Source: Miscanthus floridulus | Taxonomy: Eukaryota > Streptophyta > Magnoliopsida > Poales > Poaceae | Length of the DNA stretch: 64,000 bases | Direction: 5' to 3' | Assembly (NCBI RefSeq): GCF_019320115.1 | Contig: NC_089591.1 | Coordinates: 60,573,907 to 60,637,906, forward strand | In this document: in pieces, positions 34,622-47,799 of the stretch | How the letters are laid out: each line of letters opens with the position of its first letter | Position numbering within the stretch: position 1 is the stretch's first letter | Program-made: the position numbers and the translations under genes | The notes under the pieces: model-generated | The model's database searches: none | What the model saw: the letters and a program-made list of their open reading frames with translations, nothing else | Told to the model about the DNA's origin: nothing

Positions 34622-37600
34622 TGTGGCAGAATCCACCCGAAATAGCGTACTTATGGAGGCGCTCGTCTTCCATCAAACACTAAGCACCCCGAAAGTAACT
34701 ACAGCGAGCGGTATCCGTCGGGCACACCCCAAGGGAGAACCCAAAAGATCCACATTTTTTCCAAGGATCCAATAATGAAAACGAGTTACAACACAAGTCC
34801 ATCTCATACATTAGAGTTTCTTGAAAAGTACATTATTACAATACCAAATACAGAGTGTGGAATGATAAACAGCGGAATATTATAAGATAACATCTAGCGA
34901 TAAGATAACAAGGATTCCGTCTGAGCCCACCAGATGGTTCCTCCACACAAGGAACTCCTCAAGCGTCACCTGCATAGGGGTAAATAAACCCTGAGTATAC
35001 AATGTACTCGCACGACTTATCCGATAGTGAGAATACTTTCCCGACTCCAAGGAATATGCTAGGCTTTATGGTTTGCTGGTTCTCTTTTAGAAAAAAGCAA
35101 TACTAATAGTGAGTCCTTATTGATACATTATTATCATTAGCCATATTAAGTTTTCATCTAGTCAATCTATATAAGCACCTGTTCTACTTTCAAGCAAGAG
35201 TTGAGCAATCGATACTGTTCCTTCTCTTTTTCCACTTCTAGTTCTTACTACTGGTGCTAAACCGCAGACAAGCCGTACCTGGATAACCCGGCGATTCGCG
35301 AATTAATGTGCCCAGCTGGGTGCCCTGAAGACACACGCCCCGCTTGTGCCCCAGGCACAAGCAGGACTAACCCACCACTCTCCTGTCCCGGGTGTCCAGG
35401 TCCCCATCCAAACTTGGACTCCAAGCCCCTGCCTCTGAGTCCCGGACTCAGTGCGGTGCAAGGACCTCCACCACCTCCTCTTCCCATCAGTCGATCCAAA
35501 AAGAGCTAGATCCGTGACAAGAGAGTAGCAAGCCTTCCCAGCGCCCATACCCAAGTATGTGCTCAGGACAATAATCTGTGACTTGCCTAGAGTCATATGC
35601 AACGACTGGTCCTTAATTGACACAGACAGGGAAAAAGTGTAACCAGGCTATGCCCTATTGGCCGCAGGACACAACCCCTCACACCCACCAGTACCAAATC
35701 CACATCCCTGTCCGATCACCATTTTCCTTTCCATTATTTCATCATGATATCATAGTTTAAGCACCTATTTGCGAGTAACAACAGGTTACTCACGCTACCG
35801 ACATTCTGAGCATAGCAACTACTCGACCTGTACTAGTAGGACTCATGGTGGATATATTTATGCATGTAGCTTCCATAAAATGCCTGTAACATAAATGCAT
35901 ATCATATAAATATATTTAGTGATCATTTTAGAAAAATAGGGGTTATGCACCGGGGCTTGCCTTGGGCAGGTGCCGGGTCAGCAAGGTCAGTACCAACAGG
36001 CTCCTGGGCTCCCTCCTATGCAAAGAGCTCCTCCTCATACTCCTCGATCACCTCGTCGTACTCCGGATCATCGACGGGTACGAAGTCTACCTATTCGTGA
36101 CCTACATGAAATGATGATGCAATTATTAACACTATGGCAACAGCAATTCTCAATGCAAAAGTACCCTTATTAAATTACTAAGTGAGATTTACCCACTAAA
36201 GTCTAAGCTACGTACCAGCACTACTAATAAGTATGAACGTGTCCTACATTCTTATGGTGACTATGGATATTCCTACTCCTAATGCCAGTTTACGATACAT
36301 ACTCGAAAGCAAGGATAATAACTACACCATTAAACGACTCGCTCTAATGGTTACCACTTTTACAGCAAGTATATAAATACCTAAGGAACCTACTGTAACG
36401 ATTTCAAAGCTAAAGCTATTGTCGGTTTACCACAACAAATCCTGCAATTAAAGATCGATATACCGCTAAGCTTTCTACTTCAATCTTATGAGCCTACCAT
36501 CCTAACACCTAATGGTGAACTAACTGTACTAATAGGTAGATGACATTTTTGCGAACCTAACAAACTTAGTTTCGCTATTTTTGGACAACCATGCAATTTA
36601 CTACGATTTATCGAAGTTGGATTCATAATAGGAAATAAATAAGCATTTCAAATTCTAGGAAATAATGAAAATCGAAACCTCCTTTGCCGGCCCACAACGC
36701 GTGGCCCGATCCAACGCGTTACCCAGCCTGCGCACGATAGAAGGCTAGCACACGGCCCACGCAGAGGCGTGGCCTAGCCGGCCAACGGCCCATGATGGTG
36801 ACGGCCTATGCACGAAGGCGATTATGCACGGGCACCCCCGAACTACAATGGAATAGCAGCGAACTCTAAGTCACTATTGAATCAGTCTACGCTTTTACAA
36901 CAGCACCCTCCGACTTCTACGTCTTCACCGTAGCGAAGTCCCTGACCATCTAGGGCACGCACCGGTGCGACGGTGTGGCACTGGACGTCTATGTCGGCCA
37001 CCCCAGCCCTCCCCTTACAAAAATAAAGAGCCGACACTCACCTACGTGCGAACGCAAATCGCAGGGCAGAGACACACACACCGAGATGTCGCAGCGAGCT
37101 CGGACCACGACGGTGGGCACCCTGCAAGTATGGCGATGCCGTTCCAGTGAACATTAGCACTGTTGGGACAAAGCAAGGAGCGAACGAGTACCAGCGACTC
37201 ACCACGGAACTAGGAAGACGCAAAGAAACGATCGGAGATGGCTCAGGCCGAGCCGGCCACGTGCGCGCGATGAGTGCAGCAGAGTACGGTAATGGCACGG
37301 CCGCGCCACAGGCTGCACTACGGCAGTAGGGTCTAGGATGTGGTGAGCATGGTGACAACTGACTGAAGGGGAGGCTAGTAGCGTGAGGAATTTGACTGAG
37401 CTGCTTTGGTGGCGATGATAGCCGACGGCGCAGGCACTCCTGGTCTTAAGGACCCGAAAGCTTGGCCCTTCAAAATTGGCGCACAGGACTGAGCTATAGG
37501 CGGCTATGAGGGGCAGGATGGGCGGCCAGCTGCCCAACGGAGCTGAGGGCAAGGCCAATTGGAACGTGGGGCAACCACTACAGCGAATTGGAAGAAAACG

Positions 37601-38681
37601 TCATGGCGGCAAGGGGACATTAGAGATAGGGGAGGTCCTAGCATGGCATGGCTCATCTGCGGCGTCAACGCTCAGTACCGATGTGCCTGGTCATGGGGAA
37701 CCTCAGGGCATGCTCTAGACAGCCGTTCGCACGGCCGATGTAGCAAACGACGAAACGCGTCATGGCACCATAGCGGGTAGTACTAGCCAACGGACACCAT
37801 GACGCAATGTCGAGGTGACAGCAAAGCAGGCCATTGTCCAGCACACAAGCAGCCAAGGGAGTCAAGGCACGGTACCGGCGTAGCCGCTGGTGACGCAAAC
37901 GCGGGACCCAGTGGCGACAACGGCCACGGTGGGGCAGGGCAAGGCACTGGCAGAGCACGGTCGGCAGCTAGGGCACACATGTCAGCTGGAGAGGCGAGCA
38001 GCAGCAGGGCAGCGGTCGTAGGTAGGTAGTAGCAAGGCAGTGGCTAGGGCACGCAAGTCATGCGTGTGCACAGCGCAGCGAGCGCAACTGGGCGTGGCAG
38101 TGGGCTCTAGCCTGCATGGCAGAGCGCGCTGGCAAGCCAACCGGGGTGGTGACCATGCCCAGAGCTCAGCTAGGTGGCGTGCACGATATTTAAAGCAGCT
38201 AGAAAATGCGTACGCCATGTTCCAAACACTAAGCTAATTGCTCGATGCGACAAGGGGTACACCAAGCCATCACCCACAGTCGCGACATTACGCTACTCCT
38301 TAAGCCAATTGTTCTACAACTAATGCCAAAGATGGCTTCGTCGACCACTTCAAAGACTTACGCTGGAGGACGTCGATTTGAATGGTTTCACGTCGAATCC
38401 CAAACCCGACCCTCAGGGCGTACTCGCTAGCCATCCATGTCTTCGACCGCACATTTTTATTGCCGTTCGCAAAACATTTCATAACATTTTGTTTTAACAA
38501 GAATTCAATTAAGATAATAAATACGTTATGTGACATGAAACATAACCTTTGCTTTCCTATTTCGTTAAAATGTTTCAATGCCAAACATTGATTATAAAGC
38601 CTATCATACACAAATGCACATAATTCTGATGCTTACAAAATGTTTCAGCAAAACATTACAATGTAACACCAGGGTGTTACA
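34622..38681 (-). repeat. 3' LTR (element sense) of the Tekay element, 4060 bp
   Basis: On the plus strand it starts TGTGGCAGAATCC and ends CAGGGTGTTACA. In the first 295 bp I count 9 differences from the other LTR, all transitions (about 3 percent). It contains an AT-rich middle and a GC-rich block (36680-38200). Confidence 0.95.
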
Positions 38682-38698
38682 AATCTACCCCCCTAAAA
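38682..38698 (-). promoter_or_regulatory. polypurine tract of the Tekay element
   Basis: The minus strand reads TTTTAGGGGGGTAGATT immediately before the LTR, as expected for the plus-strand primer. Confidence 0.7.
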
Positions 38699-38799
38699 CA
38701 AAATCTCGACCCGAGATTTCATGTGCCTAGTGTGAGAAAGAGGTTGGGAGTACATTCGGCGCAAAACTAACTATCTGATCCAGAGAGGAGGTGGGGGTA

Positions 38800-40146
38800 A
38801 TGCTTTGATAAGTAGCTCTCTTGCTCCTAGGTGGATTCGTCCTCTGAATGGCTTTGCCATTGTACCTTGTAAAACTTTATCACCCTATTCCTGGTCACTC
38901 TCTCCTTCTCATCCAAAATTTTTATAGGATGCTCCACATAAGACAGATCAGGTTGAAGCGGAGAGTCCTATTTCTACAGATTCTTTAGGAACTCATAGGC
39001 ATTTCTTCAGTTACGAGACGTGAAATACATTATGAACTACCAAGAGAATTTCAAGGAGTTCGAGACGATAAGTAACGGGACCACACTGCTGCAACACCTT
39101 GTATGGACCCACATACCGAGGGGCTAACTTGCCAGTGGACACCAAACTGATGTACCCCTCTCATAGGAGATACCTTGAGATACACATAATCTCTAGCTTG
39201 CAAATTCTAAAGGTCTTCTTTGCTTGTCTGCGTAAGCCTTCTGACGACTCTAAGCCGACTTCAAGTGTTCACGAATTATATTTACTTTCTATTGAGCCTC
39301 CTTTATGAAATCAGGCCTGAAGTACCCACGGTCTCCTACTTCAACCCAGTTTAGTGGCGTCCTACACTTCTGTCCATATAAAGCTTCAAATGGTGCCATA
39401 CGGATACTCTCTTGATAGCTGTTATTATAAGAAAATTCAGCCAGCTTCAAACACTGATCCCACCTCTCAGGAAAAGAGATTGTACAAGCCCGTAGCATAT
39501 CCTCGAGCACCTAGTTCACCCTTTCATTCTGACCATCAGTCTGTGGGTGGTATGCTGAGCTTCTAAGAAGACGAGTACCCAAACACTCCTAGAGTTTCTC
39601 CTAGAAACGAGAGACAAAAACTGACCCTCTATCAGAGATTATGGTGAGAGGAACTCCATGTAGGGTCACAATCCGATCAAAGTATAACTCCGCATACTTC
39701 TTGGCATTGTATCTAGTGTCCACCAGAAGAAAGTGGGCAGACTTGGTGAGACGGTCCATAATGACCCAAATAGAATCAAAGCTAGAGGAGGTGCGGGGTA
39801 AACCCACAATGAAATCCAGAGAATTATCCTCCCATTTCCAAACAGGAATGGGCAAGGGCTACAGATATCCAGGAGTACGCATATGATCTGCCTTGATTCT
39901 ACCACAAGTGTCACACTCTGCAATGAACTAGGTGATATCTTGCTTCATGTAAGACCACTAGTATAGTTGGCATAGATCATGGTACATCTTGTTGCTACTA
40001 GGGTGGATAGACAGCTTGGAATGATGGGCTTCTTTTAAAATCTTTCTTTTTAGCTCGTCATTAGATGAAACCACCAGTCTATTCTTGTATCTCACGACTC
40101 CTAGCTCATTAATGCTAAAATGAGGTCCACGCCCTTCAGCTAGCAA
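38800..40146 (-). pseudogene. Tekay integrase with C-terminal chromodomain-like region
   Basis: From right to left: KEAHHSKLSIHPSSNKMYHD (zinc-binding side), a CDTCGRIKADH-like remnant, the core with NSLDFIVGLPRTSSSFDSIW and DRLTKSAHFLLV, TIISDRGSVF, and WDQCLKLAEFSYNNSYQESI with APFEALYGQKCRTPLNW. About 110 codons further on, at 38810-38940, comes EHPIKILDEKERVTRNRVIK and VQWQSHSEDE with a TAG where Trp is expected. That last segment matches the C-terminal chromodomain of Tekay/Del chromoviruses, which directs insertion to heterochromatin. TAG stops and frameshifts separate the parts. Confidence 0.8.
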
Positions 40147-40197
40147 CTTCTTGATGTGAGGAATCTCTTTGGGGTCTTCCTTTTGTTCCCAAATAAT

Positions 40198-40704
40198 TTA
40201 CTCCAGCAGCTCTGAGGTCAAAGCAATCTGAGCTAGCACCTCTGTGTGGTGAAGTGACAAGGGTATTTCCTCAACCTGATGCAACTTACGACTTAAGGCA
40301 TCAGCTACCACATTGGCTTTTTCTGGATGATAGTGGACATCCAAATTATAATTCTTGATCAACTCTAACCATCTCCTTTGCCTCATGTTCAACTCAGGCT
40401 GAGTGAAAATATACTTAAGGCTCTTATGGTCAGTGAAGATATGCACTTTGTTGCCCAACAAATAATGCCTCCAAATCTTCAGAAAGTGAACTACAGCAGC
40501 TAGCTCTAAGTCATGGGTAGGGTAGTTCACCTCGTGCTTCTTTAGTTGGCGCGAAGCATAAGCTATCACACGCCCCTCTTGCATAAGCACACACCCCAAT
40601 CCCATCTTCGAGGCATCACAGTAAACATCAAAGGGCCTCTCAATATCAGGTTGAGCCAATATAGGAGCAGTGGTTAGAAAAGCCTTCAGGAGCAGCTTAG
40701 TCAT
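40198..40704 (-). pseudogene. Tekay RNase H
   Basis: An open stretch of 168 codons contains [52 protein letters not shown] and [16 protein letters not shown], the classical Ty3-gypsy RNase H with its Asp residues. It is one of the best preserved pieces of the element. Confidence 0.9.
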
Positions 40705-40729
40705 GGGCTGGGCTATCTTAGAGAAATCA

Positions 40730-42058
40730 GGGATGAAATGACGATAGTATCCAGCTAATCCAAGGAACTAACGGATCTGGTGTACAGATCTAGGAGACTT
40801 CCAATCTAATACATCTTGCACCTTGCCGGGATCCACAGAAACGCCCTCAGGTGTCAACACATGTCCCTAAAACTACACTCGATCAAGCCAAAACTCACAC
40901 TTGCTGAATTTAGCATACAGCTGGTGCTCTCTAAGTCAAGTCAGGACTATCCGGAGGTGATAGGTATGCTCTTCATCATTCTTGGAGTAGATCAAAATGT
41001 CATCAATGAACACTACCACAAACTTATCCAACTCCGGCATGAAGACTGAGTTCATCAGGTACATGAAGAAAGCTGGGGCATTGGTGAGACCGAAAGACAT
41101 CACTAGGTACTCATACAACCCATACCTAGTAGAGAAAGCTGTCCTTGGTATATCCTATGGCCTGATCTTGATCTGATAGTAGCCCGATCGGAGATCTATT
41201 TTCGAGAACACCTTGGCACTAGCAAACTGATCAAACAAAGTATCTATGCGGGGCAAAGGATACTTGTTCTTAACTGTTACCGTATTGAGGGGGCGGTAAT
41301 CCACACACATCCATAGAGTACCATCCTTCTTCACGAAAATCGCTGGACAACCCCATGGTGAAGAACTTGGGCGGATGAAACCCTTGTCCATCAACTCCTC
41401 CAGTTGCTTCTTTATTTCTGCTAGTTCTCTCAGAGCCATGCGATACGGATGCCTAGAGATAGGAGCAGTACCAGGCTCAAGCTCAATGGAGAATTCTACC
41501 TCACGGTCCGGTGGCAATCTAGGAAGATCTTCAAGGAAAACATCTGGAAACTCACATACTACTGGAATGGAGGTAAGATCAGGAATGGCTTCAGCATGGG
41601 CAGCAATAGGTAAGACCAGTTCTGAGGGTATGATGAGAGACATGCTATCCTCAGAAGAAAGAAGCCATAACTCTACACTTCTTCTCTTCATATCCAATAC
41701 TACCCCATACACCTGTAACCAGTTCATTCTAAGAATAGCATCAATGCCTTGCCCAGGCATTATCATGAACTATAGACGGTAAGTGTGGGTGGCTAATACC
41801 AAACTTACTGTATCCGTGTGGGTGTTGATGAACATCTAAGAACCTGCAGTACGGATCTTATAGGACATACGATATAGCCAATAGTGATAAGTTGTGCCAC
41901 TCTACAAACCCCATGCTCATAAAGGAATGTGATGCACCAGAATCAAACAACACCAAAGCTAGATGGGATTTGATGGTAAACATACTAGCCATAACTGTCT
42001 CCTGCTGCATAGCTTGCTGAGCATCCGTGAAGTGCACCTGACTAGATCTGCTGGGCAC
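40730..42058 (-). pseudogene. Tekay protease and reverse transcriptase
   Basis: From right to left: the protease box LVLFDSGASHSFMS (about 41930-41970), the linker [20 protein letters not shown], then RT with [67 protein letters not shown] and the catalytic FIDD at 40999-41010. In-frame stops lie near 41780-41850, 41150 and 40860. The family is the standard Ty3-gypsy polyprotein. Confidence 0.88.
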
Positions 42059-43277
42059 CTTCCTCTTGATGAAAGTCCTCTTAATAAGCCTAGAATTTGC
42101 AGATGGCTAAGACGACTGAGTTGCCTGCTGCTGAGGACACTCCCTAGCATAGTGGCCATCCTTGCCACACTTGAAACAAGCACCAGGCTTGTTCCCGAAT
42201 CCCTAACGAGGTGGGACCTGCTATCTCTAAGTCTGTTGGGGCTGCACCTGCTACTGAGGTGCCTTATACTGAGTAGCGGAAGTCTATGATGTCTGCTGGG
42301 GTGACCAGTACGGAGGCCCACCGGATGGTTGATAGGGCCCCCACCTAATAATCTACACCTTCTAAGTATGGGGATGGCTGGAGGATCCAGCCACCACCCA
42401 CTTCCACTTCCAATCCGCCTGAGATGCCCACTGAAAACCCTTAAGAGCAATGGCGGCATTCATCAGTGCCCCAAAGGTCAGATAGTTCTCTAGGTATAGT
42501 TTCTCCTGAAGAGCAGGAGTGAGACCGCGAAAGAAGCAATCCCTCTTCTTGTCATTCGTGTCCACCTGACTACTAGCATACTGAGCCAAGTGGTTAAACT
42601 AGGTCACATACTCCATTACCATCCTGCTCCCCTGACGTAGCTCCATGAACTCGGTCACCTTCTGGTGGATAACACTAGTAGGTATGAAGAACTCATGGAA
42701 GGCGGTGGAGAACTCCTGCCACATTGCCGGGTGATCCGGCAGCTCCGTGGCCTAGAAAGTCTCCCACCAGGCACCTATGGACCCCAAAAGTTGTTGGGAC
42801 TGCAAAGTGTATCTTCTGCTCGTTGGCCACTCCGAGCAGCCAAAACTTCTGCTCCAGCATGCGAAGCTAGTGCTCCGCCTCCAACGGATCATCCGATGGT
42901 GTGAACGTGGGCGGGTGGGTCTTGAGGAAGTCCTGGTAAGAGGACTGTCCCTCAGGACGACGAGCACCACCCCCATTCCCACCGTTGCCTCTGGGACCTC
43001 CACAGGTGAGACCCGCGATGGCCTATGCCATAATCTCCATGGCACGAGCTGTCTCCTGATGAGCAGCGGCTAACTCCTGACGAGCAGCCAACAACTCCAC
43101 CATGACCTCCGTGGTAGGCAGCGGCGGAGGCGGTGGCGGCGGTAGAAAAGGCTGAGGAACCAAAGGTGGAACCTCACGAGCTCCCTCGTTGCCATGCTCA
43201 AAGGCCCGAGCACTATCACCATGGCCCTCATTGGCCGCTCCCGATCTGGTGCTCCCACATCCAGACCTCAGATTCAT
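42059..43277 (-). pseudogene. Tekay gag
   Basis: It starts at ATG 43277 (MNLRSGCGSTRSGAANEGH), with a proline-rich stretch and the helix VELLAARQELAAAHQETARA. The capsid part includes RDCFFRGLTPALQEKLYLEN (about 42500). A single CCHC knuckle CFKCGKDGHYAREC lies at 42137-42178. Several stops are TAG. Confidence 0.8.
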
Positions 43278-43736
43278 CTATAAGAGAGACGAACCATCCA
43301 TTAGGACACCTTTCGATCAGAATCCAGGGATTAAAGAGATGGCAGCACATTTATTAAAGCATTCATTAAGTTAGTTCTACCAATTTACTACTTTCATTAT
43401 ACATGAAGGGGGATTCCTAGTTCAAGTAAGATGCTATAATATGATGCATGCTTCGACCTATATGTTCACTCAAGCCGGAATATAGCGGCGTTTGTAAAAT
43501 TTTCGGCACATCGCACACTCACTTTCCGTATACTAAGCGATTTCTTACGTCACGTAAGTCAGTGTACCTACAGAAACTGATTAGATAAAACCAGTGCCGC
43601 TATCCTAGATATACCATATAGCTAGGGCTTATACTTAACTTAATCGCATCCTAGTTTTTGCAAAACTTTTGTTGGTCAACTTTTAGTTTTGTAAAAGAGT
43701 GAGGAACTCGTGACCATTATTGGCTCTAGTACCAAC
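43278..43736 (-). promoter_or_regulatory. Tekay leader with primer-binding site at 43721-43734
   Basis: On the minus strand, TGGTACTAGAGCCA lies two bases inside the LTR, close to the initiator tRNA-Met site TGGTATCAGAGCCA. The rest of the leader (43278-43720) is non-coding and AT-rich. Confidence 0.75.
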
Positions 43737-46700
43737 TGTGGCAGAACCACCCAAAATAGCATACTTATGGAGGCGCTCGTCTTCCATCAGACACTAAGCA
43801 CCTCGAAAGTAACTACAGCGAGCGGTATCCGTCGGGCACACCCCAAGGGAGAACCCAAAAGATCCACATTTTTCCCAAGGATCCAATAATGAAAACGAGT
43901 TACAACACAAGTCCATCTCATACATTAGAGTTTCTTGAAAAGTATATTATTACAATACCAAATATAGAGTGCGGAATGATAAACAGCGGAATATTATAAG
44001 ATAACATCTAGCGATAAGATAACAAGGATTCCGTCTGAGCCCACCAGATGGTTCCTCCACACAAGGAACTCCTCAAGCGTCACCTGCATAGGGGTAAATA
44101 AACCCTGAGTACACAATGTACTCGCAAGACTTATCCGATAGTGGGAATACTTTCTTGACTCCAAGGAATATGCTAGGCTTTATGGTTTGCTAGTTCTCTT
44201 TTAGAAAAAAGCAATACTAATAGTGAGTCCTTATTGATACATTATTATCATTAGCCATATTAAGTTTTTATCTAGTCAATCTATATAAGCACCTATTCTA
44301 CTTTCAAGCAAGAGTTGAGCAATCGATACTGTTCCTTCTCTTTTTCCACTTCTAGTTCTTACTACAGTGCTAAACCGCAGACAAGCCATACCGGATAACC
44401 CAGCGATTCGCGAATCAATGTGCCCAGCTGGGTGCCCTGAAGACACACGCCCCGCTTGTGCCCCAAGCACAAGCAGGACTAACCCACCACTCTCCTATCC
44501 CAGGTGTCTAGGTCCCCGTCCAAACTTGGACTCCAAGCCCCCGCCTCTGAGTCCCGGACTCAGTGCGGTGCAAGGACCTCCACCACCTCCTCTTCCCATC
44601 AGTCGGTCCGAAAAGAGTCGGATCTGCGACAAGAGAGTAGCAAGCCTTCCCTGTGCCCATACCCAAGTATGTGCTTGGGACAATAATCTGTGACTTGCCT
44701 AGAGTCATATGCAACGATCGGTCCTTAATTGACACAGACAGGGAAAAAGTGTAATCGGGCTATGCCTTGTTGGTCGCAGGACACAACCCCTCACACCCAC
44801 CAGTACCAAATCCACATCCATGTCCGATCACCATTTTCCTTTCCATTATTTCATCATGATATCATAGTTTAAGCACCTATTTGCGAGTAACGACAGGTTA
44901 CTCACGCTACCGACATTCTGAGCATAGCAACTACTCGACCTATACTAGTAGGACTCATGGTGGATATATTTATGCATGTAGCTTCCATAAAATGCCTATA
45001 ACGTAAATGCATATCATATAAATATATTTAGTGATCATTTAAAAAAATAGGGGTTATGCATCGGGGCTTGCCTTGGGCAGGTGCTGGGTCAGCAAGGTCA
45101 GTACCAATAGGCTCCTAGGCTCCCTCCTGTGCAAAGAGCTCCTCCTCGTACTCCTCGATCACCTCGTCGTACTCTGGATCACTGACGGGTATAAAGTCTA
45201 CCTGTTCGTGATCTACATGAAATGACGATGCAATGATTAACACTATGGCAACAATAATTCTCAATGCAAAAGTACCCTTATTAAATTACTAAGTGAGATT
45301 TACCCACTAAAGTCTAAGCTACGTACCAGCACTACTAACAAGTATGAATGTGTCCTACATTCTTACGGTGACTATGGATATTCCTACTCCTAATGCTAGT
45401 TTACGATACATACTCAAAAGCAAGGATAATAACTACACCATTAAACGACTCGCTCTATGGTTACCACTTTTACAGCAAGTATATAAATACCTAAGGAAAC
45501 TACAGTAACAATTTCAAAGATAAAGCTATTGTCGGTTTACCATAACAAATCCCTCAATTAAAGATCGATATACCGCTAAGCTTTCTACTTCAATCTTATG
45601 AGCCTACCATCCTAACAGCTAATGGTGAACTAACTGTACTAACAGGTAGATGACATTTTAGCGAACCTAACAAACTTAGTTTCGCTATTTTTGGACAACT
45701 ATACAATTTACTATGATTTATCAAAGTTAGATTCATAACAGGAAATAAATAAGCATTTCAAATTCTAGGAAATAATGAAAATCGAAACCTCCTTTGCTGG
45801 CCCACAACGCACGGCCCGATCCAACGCGTTACCCAGCCCACGCGCGATGGAAGGCCAGCACGCGGCCCACGCGGAGGCGCGGCCTAGCCGGCCAACGGCC
45901 CACGACGGTGATGGCCTGTGCGCGAAGGTGATTATGCATGGGCACCCCCAAACTACAACGGAATAGCAGCGAACTCTAAGTCACTATTGAATCAGTCTGC
46001 GCTTTTACAACAGCCCCCTCCGACTTCTACGTCTTCACCGCGGCGAAGTCCCTAACCATCCAGGGCGTGCACCGATGCGACGGCACGGCACTAGACGTCT
46101 ATGTCAGCCACCCTAGCCCTCCCCTTACTAAAATAAAGAGCCAACACTCACCTACGTGCGAACACAAATCGCAGGGCAGAGACACACGCACCGAGACGTC
46201 GCAGCGAGCTCGGACCACGACAGTGGGCACCCTGCAAGTATGGTGATGCCATTTCGGTGAACATCAGCACTGCCGGGACAAAGCAAGGAGCGGACGAGTA
46301 TCAGCGACTCACCATGGAACTAGAAGACACGAAGAAACGATCGGAGATGGCTCAGGCCGAGCTGGTCACGTGCACGCGATGAGTGCAGCGGAGCATGGCA
46401 ATGGCACGGCCGTGCCACAGGCTGCACTATGGTGGTAGGGTCTAGGATGTGGTGAGCATGGTGACAACTGACTGAAGGGGAGGCTAGTAGCGTGAGGAAT
46501 TTGACTAAGCTGCTTTGGTGGCGATGATAGCCGACGGTGCAGGCACTCCTGGTCTTAAGGACCCGAAAGCTTGGCCCTTCAAAATTGGCGCATAAGACTA
46601 AGCTACAGGCAGCTATGAGGGGTAGGATGGGTGACCAGCTGCCCAACGGAGCTGCGGGCAAGGCCAATTGGAACATGGTGCAACCACTATGGCAAATTGG

Positions 46701-47794
46701 AAGAAAACGTCACGACGGCAAGGGGACAGCAGAGACAGGGGAGGTCCTAGCACAGCATGGCTCGTCTGCGGTGTCAATGCTTAGTACCGATGTGCCTGGT
46801 CGTGGGGAACCTCAGGGCATGCTCCAGACAGTCGTTCGCACAGCCACAGCAGCAAACGATGAAATGCGTCATGGCGCCGCAGCGGGTAGTACCAGCCAAC
46901 GGACACCGCGACGCGTTGTTGAGGTGACGGCAAAGTAGTCCATTGTCCAACACACAAGCAGCCATGGGAGTCAAGGCACGGTACTGGCGTAGCCACTGGC
47001 GACACGAATGCGGGACCCGGTGGCGACAACGGCCATGGCGGGGCAGGGCAGGGCAAGGCGCTGGCAAAGCACGGTCGATGGCCAGGGCGCATGCATCAGT
47101 TGGAGAGGCGAGTAGCAGTGGGGTAGCGGTCGTAGGTGGGCAGCAGCGAGGCAGTGGCCAGGGCGCGCAAGTCATGCGCGTGCACGGTGTAGCAAGCGCA
47201 ACCAAGCACGGTAGTGGGCTCTAGCCCGCGTGGCAGAGCGCGCTTGCAAGCCAACCGGGGTGGTGACCACGCCCAGAGCTCAGCCAGGTGGCGTGCATGA
47301 TATTTAAAGCAGCTAGAAAATGCGTATGCCATGTTCCAAACGCTAAGCTAATTGCTCGATGTGACAAGGGGTACACCGAGCCATCACCCACAGTCGCGAC
47401 ATTGTGCTACTCCTTAAGCCAATTATTCTACAACTAATGCCAAAGATGGCTTTGTTGACCACTTCAAAGACTTATGCGGAGGACGTCGATTTGAATGGTT
47501 TCACATCGAATCCCAAACCTGACCCTCAGGGCATACTCGCTAGCCATCCATGTCTTTGACCACACATTTTTATCGCCGTTCGCAAAATGTTTCATAACAT
47601 TTTGTTTTAACAAGAATTCGATTAAGATAATAAATACGTTATGTGACACGAAACATAACCTTTGCTTTCCTGTTTTGTAAAAATGTTTCAATGCCAAACA
47701 TTGATTATAAAGCCTATCATACACAAATGCACATAATTCCGATGCTTACGAAATGTTTCAGCAAAACATTATAATGTAACACCAGGGTGTTACA
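43737..47794 (-). repeat. 5' LTR (element sense) of the Tekay element, 4058 bp
   Basis: On the plus strand it begins TGTGGCAGAACC and ends CAGGGTGTTACA. It aligns along its whole length with 34622-38681. Confidence 0.95.
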
Positions 47795-47799
47795 ATATG

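Larger units (their letters stand above)
34622..47794 (-). mobile_element. Ty3-gypsy chromovirus, Tekay (Del) type, 13173 bp
   Basis: The element is complete in structure. It has LTRs of 4060 and 4058 bp, target duplication ATATG, primer site next to the right LTR, polypurine tract next to the left LTR, and gag, protease, RT, RNase H, integrase and a chromodomain-like C-terminus in that order on the minus strand. It lies inside the RT gene of the SIRE element and is therefore younger. All coding domains have several stops (mostly TAG) or frameshifts, so it cannot move by itself now. Confidence 0.95.

Noticed and set aside
36965..38430. Many ORFs in the GC-rich part of the Tekay LTR, repeated at 46320-47330
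   Set aside because: They lie inside both LTR copies, are broken differently in each and have no domain.
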